A stretch of DNA of 9,080 nucleotides from Mucinivorans sp036654415 (lineage in GTDB: Bacteria > Bacteroidota > Bacteroidia > Bacteroidales > Rikenellaceae): NCBI GenBank assembly GCA_036654415.1, contig JAVVSB010000053.1:1-9080 (forward strand), given 5' to 3'. The notes under the pieces are model-generated. The model was not told where the DNA came from. It searched no databases and worked only from the letters and a program-made list of their open reading frames with translations. The first letter of the stretch is position 1; the number at the start of each line of letters is the position of its first letter. A program made the translations under genes and the position numbers. Shown one piece after another: positions 1 through 7,300 of the stretch.

Positions 1-51
1 TTCTTAATAGTTTGGCGTAACTTTATCAAAATGTGGTGTCGTAAGAAGACC

Positions 52-1509
52 TTATTGGGCTACAAAGTACTGTTGTTCGTTGAGTAGGGCTTTGACAAAT
101 TCCTTGGCCAGCACGCGACCGCCACCTGCCGAGAGGTGTGTATAATCTTTGGCGGCCCAGCCATGGCTTACGAAAGAGTTCATGCCGCCAAGGCCCTTCA
201 TCGCGAGCAGGGTGTTCCAAAAGACCAGCCCGTTCTGTTGGGCCAATGTACGTTGTGCGCGCGACAGGGCTGCAATGGATGGCAGTGTCTCCCAAGTTCC
301 ATCTGTGGCCATTCGTTGGCGGTCGCTTACGCTCATGACTAAGATAATACTTTTTGGGAAGAGGGCTTCGAGGTGGGCCACCACGCGTGTCATCTGTTCC
401 ATATAGTGGGTGTAGGCCTTGACGTTGTCTTGCCCTGCACTATTGAGACCATATTCCAAAACAATCATATCGTAGTGCAGTAGCGAATCCATTGCGCCAC
501 ACAGGGGTGCCGACAGTTCGCTTAGTGTGGTGCCCGAGTAGCTTCGGGTCGAGAAGTTGTCCACCACCACTCCTCCGCGTCCCTCTATCGAGGCTCCGTA
601 GAGCGTTAAACCCTCGATGGGGCCAGCCACAGCGAAGTTTATCGAGCTCATGGAGTCGCGCTCCAGGAGTATCTCTTGGAGCCCCTGGGCTGGGGCCACC
701 TCTATCATTTCACCTACCCCGCCATTGACTTTAACCATAAGTTGCGTGGCTGCCTGGGCGCGCAATAGTAGCCTGGCTTTGGCAAAGTAGGCCAGCGAGT
801 TACGGTGGTTAGTGCCGCGATAGTTGACCCATGCTCCTTGGTGTTCAGGGGTGTAGCTTGCACCGTTGAGCATAAATGAGGAGCTGAGCCCACCCTTGAG
901 TATGGAGCTGGTGAGCCACCCATCGAAGGTGTGGCCCACGCTGCGGCGGAAGCCTGCGGTGGTCGAGGTGATGGGCACGAAGCCCACCCCCTGCCCCCCA
1001 AAGGCGGCCTGGAGCTGGGCCCGAATATCTTGGGTGAAGATGTCGCCCTCGATAAAGGAGTCGCCCAAAAAGGCAATACGCACTGCATAACGATTCAACA
1101 GTTTAATGGCCAATGGCTTGAGTAGCTCTCCCGAGGGTGAAAAGTCTTCAAAGGCGACCAGCCCTTCGGGTGTTTGGGGACGTGAGGCGGGGAACTCCGA
1201 GAATGTCACTTGGGCCACCACTGTGTCGGAGTCCATGGTAGCCGCGGGGCTGTTTAGGGGGCTCTTCTTGGGTGGAAGCCCCACCACCTGAGGTAGCTCA
1301 GTAAAGAGGTCGAAACCCAAATCTTGTTGTTCAAACTCCACCCATGGCAGATGGCGTAGTAGTGTACGGTCGTCCACCACCTGCGAAATAATGTTGCTAC
1401 GGCGCAATTTGACCCCCGCAATCTCTTTGGGGGTGATAGCTGCAAAGAGCATAAGCAGAGCAATTATGCTCAGCACAAAAAGCGGAATATATTTGACGTA
1501 ATTTTTCAT
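52..1509 (-). CDS. Membrane-anchored SGNH/GDSL-type hydrolase
   Basis: The protein is probably an esterase or acetylesterase of the SGNH hydrolase superfamily, held on the outer face of the inner membrane; its substrate cannot be read from sequence. Numbered from an upstream ATG at 1518 (488 residues), a hydrophobic segment at about 10-29 acts as signal anchor. The fold's blocks are: GDS with nucleophile Ser154 (AFLGDSFIEGD), a glycine at 329 in the block II position, Asn359 in EYGLNS (block III, where GxND is usual), and Asp458/His461 in DYTH (block V). The long 180-310 insertion between blocks I and II is part of the family type seen in Bacteroidetes. I prefer the ATG at 1509, giving MKNYVKYIPLF, because a promoter box at 1529-1536 would leave almost no leader for the ATG at 1518. 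It is transcribed away from the other genes. Family assignment is fairly sure; specificity is unknown. Confidence 0.82.
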   Translation of the reverse strand: MKNYVKYIPLFVLSIIALLMLFAAITPKEIAGVKLRRSNIISQVVDDRTLLRHLPWVEFEQQDLGFDLFTELPQVVGLPPKKSPLNSPAATMDSDTVVAQVTFSEFPASRPQTPEGLVAFEDFSPSGELLKPLAIKLLNRYAVRIAFLGDSFIEGDIFTQDIRAQLQAAFGGQGVGFVPITSTTAGFRRSVGHTFDGWLTSSILKGGLSSSFMLNGASYTPEHQGAWVNYRGTNHRNSLAYFAKARLLLRAQAATQLMVKVNGGVGEMIEVAPAQGLQEILLERDSMSSINFAVAGPIEGLTLYGASIEGRGGVVVDNFSTRSYSGTTLSELSAPLCGAMDSLLHYDMIVLEYGLNSAGQDNVKAYTHYMEQMTRVVAHLEALFPKSIILVMSVSDRQRMATDGTWETLPSIAALSRAQRTLAQQNGLVFWNTLLAMKGLGGMNSFVSHGWAAKDYTHLSAGGGRVLAKEFVKALLNEQQYFVAQ

Positions 1510-1528
1510 ATAGTGCATTAAACATCGA

Positions 1529-1536
1529 CAAAGGTA
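1529..1536 (-). promoter_or_regulatory. -7 promoter box for the SGNH hydrolase gene
   Basis: Read on the minus strand this is TACCTTTG, an exact match to the Bacteroidetes -7 consensus TAnnTTTG. It lies 19 bases upstream of the preferred ATG at 1509. I see no good TTTG -33 box at the usual spacing; that position falls at the edge of the inverted-repeat unit beginning near 1547. Confidence 0.6.
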
Positions 1537-1546
1537 TGAAAAATTA

Positions 1547-1699
1547 AGAAGCTGTTTTAATTTGTTTTCAAAATTTTATTGCTGCTATTTTTGAGGCTCT
1601 TTTGCCGATATAGTAGTGTACTACAGCTCAAAAATCAGCGGAAAAAGAGTACAAAAAGGGCGGTGATAAATGCTAGAAAGAGATTAAAAAACAGCTTCT
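1547..1699. repeat. Unit bounded by 12-bp terminal inverted repeats
   Basis: AGAAGCTGTTTT at 1547-1558 is matched by its exact complement AAAACAGCTTCT at 1688-1699, enclosing about 130 bp with no gene. Inside are further inverted pairs: ATTTTTGAG (1587-1595) with CTCAAAAAT (1627-1635), CTCTTTT (1597-1603) with AAAAGAG (1643-1649), and a short palindrome GTAGTGTACTAC at 1613-1624. This fills the space between the SGNH hydrolase and methyltransferase genes. It could be a dispersed MITE- or REP-like repeat, or a structured transcript. It gives the impression of a recurrent Bacteroidales intergenic sequence, but that is memory and not a search. No flanking target duplication is evident. Confidence 0.55.
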
Positions 1700-1730
1700 A
1701 AGGCGAAACTTTGTAAAGGGGGTTCGCCTT
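1700..1730 (-). terminator. Hairpin behind the methyltransferase gene
   Basis: AAGGCGAA (1700-1707) pairs perfectly with TTCGCCTT (1723-1730), with a 15-nt loop. It starts 10 bases past the methyltransferase stop codon. On the minus strand the stem is preceded by an A-run and followed only by TT, so it is a weaker intrinsic terminator for that gene. On the plus strand the stem is followed by five more T (seven in all from 1729), although no plus-strand gene ends here. Confidence 0.55.
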
Positions 1731-1740
1731 TTTTTGTGGT

Positions 1741-2442
1741 CTATTTTAGTGCACCTTGGCGAGCGAACTCAGAGAGTACCACGGCGCAGGCCACCCCCAC
1801 ATTGAGCGACTCGCCCGAGCCTGGGCGTGGAATAAAGAGCCCCTGGGTGAGCCGTTGCTCCACTTGGGGCGATATGCCATGGCCTTCGCTACCCATCACC
1901 AAGCAACACTCTTGGCTTAGAACCACCTGGTAAATATTGGTCGCCCCTCGAAGCAGTGTGCCGTAGATGGGGCGTTGCTCTTCGCTGAGGTATTCGGGTA
2001 GTTCGGTGTAGCTAACTTTTAGGCGGGTGATGGCCCCCATCGAGGCCTGTACCACTTTGGGGTTGTAACAGTCTACGGTGTCGGGGCTGCATACCACCTG
2101 CCGTATCCCAAACCAGTCGGCCGAGCGCAATATTGTACCCATGTTGCCTGGGTCCTGCACCCCGTCCAGCAGCAAGGTCACCCCTTCACGTGGGCTTTGG
2201 AGCTCAGTGGTGGGTATGTGAACCAGAGCCAGCACGGGGGTGGAACTCTTCAAAAATGAGATGCGCTCCATCTCGCCTTGGGTGCAGTTGACCCCCACTT
2301 CAAAAAGTTGCTCCACCACCAAGGGGCTGTTTTGCACCTCCTGCACCATCTTGCGCCCCTCCACCACAAACAGAGCAGCACTCTGCCTGGCTGACTTGTC
2401 GGCCAGGCTGCGGATAAATCGTATTTCATTTTTGGTCAACAT
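1741..2442 (-). CDS. SpoU/TrmH-family RNA 2'-O-methyltransferase
   Basis: A 233-residue SPOUT-class enzyme expected to move a methyl group from S-adenosylmethionine to a ribose 2'-OH in rRNA or tRNA. The N-terminal 75 residues resemble the small RNA-binding substrate domain (MLTKNEIRFIRSL, then FVVEGRKMVQE). The knotted catalytic domain carries the three SpoU motifs: motif 1 VQDPGNMGTILRSAD with Asn100 and Arg106, motif 2 LVMGSEGHGI at 181-190, and motif 3 IPRPGSGESLNVGVA at 204-218. An in-frame ATG at 2499 would add 19 residues but would precede the predicted promoter box at 2489-2496, and family members start like the 2442 version. It diverges from the carA operon. The target nucleotide cannot be told, so no gene symbol is given. 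Confidence 0.9.
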   Translation of the reverse strand: MLTKNEIRFIRSLADKSARQSAALFVVEGRKMVQEVQNSPLVVEQLFEVGVNCTQGEMERISFLKSSTPVLALVHIPTTELQSPREGVTLLLDGVQDPGNMGTILRSADWFGIRQVVCSPDTVDCYNPKVVQASMGAITRLKVSYTELPEYLSEEQRPIYGTLLRGATNIYQVVLSQECCLVMGSEGHGISPQVEQRLTQGLFIPRPGSGESLNVGVACAVVLSEFARQGALK

Positions 2443-2488
2443 AGCAGAGGCAGAGAGATTTTTATGAATTATTTTAGTTGGGATTGTG

Positions 2489-2496
2489 CAAATGTA
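2489..2496 (-). promoter_or_regulatory. -7 promoter box for the methyltransferase gene
   Basis: On the minus strand this reads TACATTTG, a match to TAnnTTTG, placed 46 bases before the ATG at 2442. A -33 TTTG box is not obvious. It lies only 12 bases from the opposing carA promoter box, so the two promoters would overlap. Confidence 0.5.
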
Positions 2497-2508
2497 CAAA
2501 AAAAAGAT

Positions 2509-2516
2509 TACTTTTG
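2509..2516 (+). promoter_or_regulatory. -7 promoter box for the carA-mscL-carB operon
   Basis: TACTTTTG matches the Bacteroidetes -7 consensus TAnnTTTG. A TTG at 2484-2486 could serve as -33 element, but its spacing of 22 bases is somewhat long. If it is used, transcription would start near 2521 and leave a leader of about 240 nt before carA. Confidence 0.45.
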
Positions 2517-2520
2517 TTTT

Positions 2521-2761
2521 TCAGTATGAGTTAGGCACTATTTTTGACCCCAAAAGGGTGAAGGAGCCCCTCTAGGGGGCTTCTAAAAATTAGATTTTCA
2601 AGGCTGACAAGGTCGCAAAAGCCAGAGTTTACTCGCCGTAAATGGGGATTTTGCGCTCCGCAGTCGAGCGAAGAAAGAACAATTTTTAGAGGTCACCTCT
2701 ATTATAGAATTCCGTGGAAGTGGAATCTTAGCAAGTTTGAATTTAAACTATACTGAAAAAT
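2521..2761 (+). promoter_or_regulatory. Structured leader region upstream of carA
   Basis: This gene-free stretch is dense with inverted repeats. A 9-bp stem (one G-U) pairs 2562-2570 with 2576-2584 around loop TCTAG. TCTAAAAATT (2582-2591) is exactly complementary to AATTTTTAGA (2681-2690). TTTAC (2628-2632) pairs with GTAAA (2638-2642). TAGAGGT-C-ACCTCTA (2687-2701) is a near-perfect palindrome. The long-range arm shares bases with both the first hairpin and the palindrome, so the folds would compete. That suits either an attenuation-type control of carAB or a dispersed repeat that has landed here. I see no open frame with a plausible start and no riboswitch that I can name. Confidence 0.45.
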
Positions 2762-3856
2762 ATGAACACATCCCCCAAAGCCACTCTTCTGTTGGAAGAT
2801 GGCACAAGATTCGAGGGCTACTCTTTTGGAGCCAAGGCGGCCATTAGTGGCGAAATCGTCTTCAACACCTCGATGACTGGCTATCCCGAAAGCCTTACCG
2901 ACCCCTCTTATGCAGGCCAAATTTTGGTACTCACCTTTCCTTTGGTGGGCAACTATGGTGTGCCCTCGCACGAGCAGATGCAGTGGGGGCTACCCAAAAA
3001 TTTCGAGAGCGAAAAAATCCATGTCAAAGCCTTGGTCGTAAGCGATTACTCGTTCAATTACAGCCATTGGAGTGCTGTTGAGAGCCTTTCGGAGTGGCTC
3101 ACTCGCGAGGGTATACCCGCCATTTACAATGTTGATACCCGTGCCATAACTAAGATTATCCGCGAGCGCGGGGTGATGCTGGCCAAACTTTGGACAGCAG
3201 ATAAGGTCGAACCTAAGGTCTTTGAAAATCCCAATACCCGTAATCTGGTGGCCGAGGTTAGCTGTCAAGAGATTTCGCAGTACGGAGAGGGCGAACTTAA
3301 AATAGTGATGGTGGATTGTGGCGTTAAGTACAATATCATGCGTTGCCTGCTTAAACGTGGAGCCACAGTGGTGCGTGTGCCTTGGGATTACGACTTCTCG
3401 GGCATGGATTACGACGGGGTTATGATTTCCAACGGCCCAGGCGACCCCCAGCTCTGTGGCAAGACCATCGAGAATATCAAGAAAGGGTTGGCCGTGGGCA
3501 AGCCGTTGTTTGGCATCTGCTTGGGTAACCAGCTGCTGGCCTGTGCCGCAGGGGCCTCGACCTATAAGATGAAATATGGCCACCGTAGCCACAACCAGCC
3601 CGCACGTGAATGTGGCTCAAATTTTGCTTGTATCACCTCGCAAAACCATGGTTACGCCATCGACCCCACCAACTTGGAGGCCGATTGGGAACCATATTTC
3701 ACCAACCTAAATGACGACACTATTGAGGGTATTCGCCACAAGAGCGGCCCCTTCTTCTCGGTGCAGTTCCACCCCGAGGCCACCAGCGGCCCCGTTGACA
3801 GCGAATTCTTGTTCGACAAGTTTTTGGAGATAGTCAAAAAACATAAAAATAGCTAA
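2762..3856 (+). CDS. carA: Carbamoyl-phosphate synthase small (glutaminase) subunit
   Basis: CarA hydrolyses glutamine and passes ammonia through a tunnel to CarB, the first step towards carbamoyl phosphate for pyrimidines and arginine in the cytoplasm. At 364 residues it is a full-length small chain. The N-terminal CPSase domain spans about 1-150 (LEDGTRFEGYSFG, FNTSMTGYPES, DTRAITKIIRERG). The class I glutamine amidotransferase domain spans about 178-362, with NGPGDP at 224-229, the nucleophile elbow GICLGNQ with Cys253, GHRSHNQPA at 273-281, and the FHPE motif giving His337 and Glu339. The catalytic triad is intact. The ATG at 2762 has an A-rich upstream region and no Shine-Dalgarno sequence, as is normal in Bacteroidetes. 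It is the first gene of an operon, with mscL starting 4 bases after its stop. Confidence 0.97.
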   Translation: MNTSPKATLLLEDGTRFEGYSFGAKAAISGEIVFNTSMTGYPESLTDPSYAGQILVLTFPLVGNYGVPSHEQMQWGLPKNFESEKIHVKALVVSDYSFNYSHWSAVESLSEWLTREGIPAIYNVDTRAITKIIRERGVMLAKLWTADKVEPKVFENPNTRNLVAEVSCQEISQYGEGELKIVMVDCGVKYNIMRCLLKRGATVVRVPWDYDFSGMDYDGVMISNGPGDPQLCGKTIENIKKGLAVGKPLFGICLGNQLLACAAGASTYKMKYGHRSHNQPARECGSNFACITSQNHGYAIDPTNLEADWEPYFTNLNDDTIEGIRHKSGPFFSVQFHPEATSGPVDSEFLFDKFLEIVKKHKNS

Positions 3857-3860
3857 AAAA

Positions 3861-4292
3861 GTGAAAACACTAAAACAGAGCAAACTCCTTGGCGAATTCA
3901 AACAATTTGCCCTGCGCGGTAATGTGGTTGACATGGCCGTGGGTATTATCATCGGGGCAGCCTTTGGCAAGATTGTCAGCTCCCTGGTAGTGGATGTTCT
4001 CATGCCCCCTATTGGCTTACTTATTGGTGATGTTGAATTCTCTAGCCTGCGCCTGGTGCTCCAAAGTCCCGATGTGGCCGCGGGGGTCGAGGGGGTGTTT
4101 CTGAATTATGGTAATTTCTTGCAGGTGGTTTTTGATTTTCTAATCACCACCTTTGCCATCTTTGTTGCCATAAAATTTATGATGAAGCTACGTGCCAAAT
4201 CTGATGAACCAAAGCAGGAGCCTAAGGTCGAGGCTGCACCTACTAAGCAGGAGCTACTGTTGACCGAAATACGTGATTTATTAAAAAAATAG
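3861..4292 (+). CDS. mscL: Large-conductance mechanosensitive channel MscL
   Basis: MscL forms a homopentameric pore in the inner membrane that opens under membrane tension, releasing solutes on hypo-osmotic shock. The 143-residue protein has the family signature: N-terminal amphipathic segment, then FALRGNVVDMAVGIIIGAAF and VDVLMPPIG covering TM1 (about 22-50), a periplasmic loop at about 52-82, TM2 at about 84-108, and a charged tail ending in an amphipathic helix (ELLLTEIRDLLKK) typical of the cytoplasmic bundle. The start is a GTG; there is no in-frame ATG before TM1. It lies 4 bases after carA and 8 before carB, so it is surely co-transcribed with them. No functional link between this channel and carbamoyl phosphate synthesis is known to me. 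Confidence 0.96.
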   Translation: MKTLKQSKLLGEFKQFALRGNVVDMAVGIIIGAAFGKIVSSLVVDVLMPPIGLLIGDVEFSSLRLVLQSPDVAAGVEGVFLNYGNFLQVVFDFLITTFAIFVAIKFMMKLRAKSDEPKQEPKVEAAPTKQELLLTEIRDLLKK

Positions 4293-4300
4293 TTAACTTG

Positions 4301-7300
4301 ATGCAAGATAAATTAAAAAAAGTGTTGCTGCTCGGTTCGGGCGCACTCAAAATCGGAGAGGCCGGAGAGTTTGATTACTCAGGCTCACAAGCACTTAAAG
4401 CCCTAAAAGAGGAGGGTATCTACACCGTGCTTATCAACCCCAATATCGCCACGGTGCAAACCAGCGAGGGTATTGCTGACAAGGTATATTTTCTGCCCGT
4501 AACTCCCGAATATGTCGAAAAGGTTATTGCGCGCGAGCGTCCCGATGGACTGTTGTTGGCCTTTGGTGGCCAGACGGCTCTCAATTGTGGGGTGCAGCTC
4601 CATACCAGCGGAGTGCTCGAAAAGTATAACCTCCGCGTGTTGGGAACACCTGTCCAGGCTATTATGGACACCGAGGATAGGGATTTCTTTGTCCATAAGC
4701 TAAATCAGATTTCGGTCAAGACCATCAAGAGCGAGGCTGTAACCACAGTTGTTGACGCCAAACGGGTGGCCAGAGAGTTGGGCTATCCAGTCATCATCCG
4801 TGCCGCCTATACCCTTGGCGGGTTGGGGTCGGGCTTTTGCGACAACGACCAGGAGATGGACGTTTTGGCCACCAAGGCCTTTACCTACTCGCCTCAGGTG
4901 CTGGTCGAAAAGTCACTCAAGGGGTGGAAAGAGATTGAGTACGAGGTGGTGCGTGATAAGTACGACAACTGCCTGACTATATGTAATATGGAGAACTTCG
5001 ACCCGCTGGGTATCCATACTGGCGAGAGTATTGTGGTGGCTCCGTGCCAAACTCTTAGTAACGCTGAGACCAACAAGCTGCGCGATTTGGCTATCCAGAT
5101 TGTGCGCCATATAGGTATCGTGGGCGAGTGTAATGTTCAGTATGCTCTGGACCCCTTCTCCGAAGATTATCGTGTCATTGAGGTCAACGCTCGTCTGAGC
5201 CGCTCTTCGGCTTTGGCATCCAAGGCCACTGGCTATCCGCTGGCCTTTATTGCCGCCAAGTTGGGGCTGGGCTATGGTCTACACGAACTCAAAAATTCGG
5301 TCACCAAGACCACTACGGCCTGTTTCGAGCCCGCTATTGACTATATCGTATGTAAGATACCTCGTTGGGACTTGGGTAAATTCAAGGGTGTGAGCCGCGA
5401 ATTGGGTAGTTCGATGAAGTCTGTGGGCGAGATTATGAGCATAGGGCGTAATTTCGAGGAGGCCATCCAAAAGGGGTTGCGTATGATTGGTCAGGGTATG
5501 CACGGCTTTGTGGCCAACAAGGAGTTGATAACCGAAGACATCGACCAACAACTCAACAAACCCACCGACAAACGTGTCTTTGTTATTGCCGAGGCTTTTA
5601 AACGGGGCTACACGGTGGACCGAATCTATGAATTGACCAAAATCGACAAGTGGTTCCTCTATAAATTGGAGGGTATTATCGCCCTGCAAAAACAGATGGA
5701 GGGCTATACTTCGCTTGAGAGTATGCCATTGGATGTGCTGCGTGAGGCCAAAGAGAAGGGCTTTTCGGACTTCCAGATTGCTCGTACCGTGCTCCACACC
5801 AGTGATGTGTCGATGGAGCAGGGGATAAATAGTGTGCGCTGCCATCGTAAAAATAACGGTATAACCCCTGTGGTTAAGCAGATTGACACCCTGGCGGCCG
5901 AATATCCAGCTCAGACCAACTACCTCTACCTGACCTACAATGGGTCGACCCATGATATTGATTTTGCCCATGACAATAAGTCGGTGGTGGTGCTGGGTTC
6001 GGGTGCCTATCGCATCGGTAGTTCGGTGGAGTTCGACTGGTGTTCGGTTAGTGCCATCAAGTCCATTCGTGAGAATGGCCTGCGCTCTGTGATGATTAAC
6101 TACAACCCCGAGACTGTATCTACGGACTACGATATGTGTGACCGTCTCTACTTCGATGAGCTTACTCTGGAGCGTGTGCTCGACATCACCGACCTGGAGA
6201 TTCCTCGTGGGGTGATTGTCTCGGTGGGGGGGCAAATTCCTAATAACCTGGCCATGAGGCTAGATGAGGTTGGTGTGCCTATCTTGGGCACTTCGGCTCA
6301 GAATATTGATGGGGCCGAGGATAGGCATAAGTTTAGCGCCATGTTGGACCGCCTGGGTATTGACCAACCACGTTGGAAGGAGCTCGTTGAGATGGACGAC
6401 ATCTACGATTTTGCCAACGAAGTGGGCTTTCCACTTTTGATACGCCCCTCTTATGTGCTTTCGGGTGCAGCCATGAATGTGGTGACCAACAAAGAGGAGC
6501 TGAAATATTTCCTTGAGGTGGCCACTAAGGTCAGCAAACAGCATCCAGTGGTGGTGACCGAATTTGTGGAAAATGCTAAGGAGATTGAGATTGACGCTGT
6601 GGCCAAAGATGGCGATGTGATTATCTACGCCATTTCGGAACACGTTGAGTATGCGGGGGTTCATTCTGGCGATGCCACCATTGTCTTCCCAGCTCAGAGG
6701 CTCTATATCGAGACTTTTCGCCGTATTAAGAAGATTGCCAAACAGATTGCTCAGGAGCTCAATATTAGTGGCCCGTTCAATATGCAACTTTTGGCCAAGA
6801 ATAACTTTATCAAGGTCATTGAGTGCAATCTGCGCGCTTCGCGTTCGTTCCCGTTCGTCTCTAAGGTGCTCAAGGTCAATTTTATCGATATTGCCACACG
6901 TATAATGTTGGGGCTCGACCCTAAGGTTCCCAACAAGTCAGCCTTTGAGCTTGACTATGTGGGTATTAAGGCTTCTCAATTCAGTTTCTCGCGTCTTCAG
7001 AAGGCCGACCCTATTTTGGGTGTCGAGATGGCCTCTACGGGCGAGGTCGGGTGCTTGGGTGAAGATTATTACGAGGCTATTCTTAAATCTATGCTTTCGG
7101 TGGGGTACAAGATTCCTAAGAAATCAGTGATGTTTTCAACGGGCGACACCAAGTCAAAAACTCAGACCCTTGAGGCCGCTCGCGAGCTTCAGAAGAAGGG
7201 CTTTACCATCTATGCCACTCGTGGTACGGGGGCCTTCTTGGCTGAACACGGCGTGAGTGCCACGGTGCTAGGCTGGCCCGACCAAAAGGGTGATGGGATG

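Noticed and set aside
714..1088. A 124-codon minus-strand frame within the SGNH hydrolase gene
   Set aside because: It is an out-of-frame reading of the same strand, rich in proline and arginine, with no motif; the SGNH frame carries all catalytic blocks.
2990..3592. A 200-codon open frame antisense to carA
   Set aside because: It mirrors the carA coding frame, shows histidine/glycine-rich translation typical of a reverse-strand artefact, and has no promoter or family resemblance.
4298..4300. TTG as start codon of carB
   Set aside because: It is directly followed by an ATG at 4301 which gives the normal CarB N-terminus.
5279..6235. A 318-codon open frame antisense to carB
   Set aside because: It lies wholly inside carB on the opposite strand, its translation has no recognisable domain, and its length is explained by the codon bias of the real gene.
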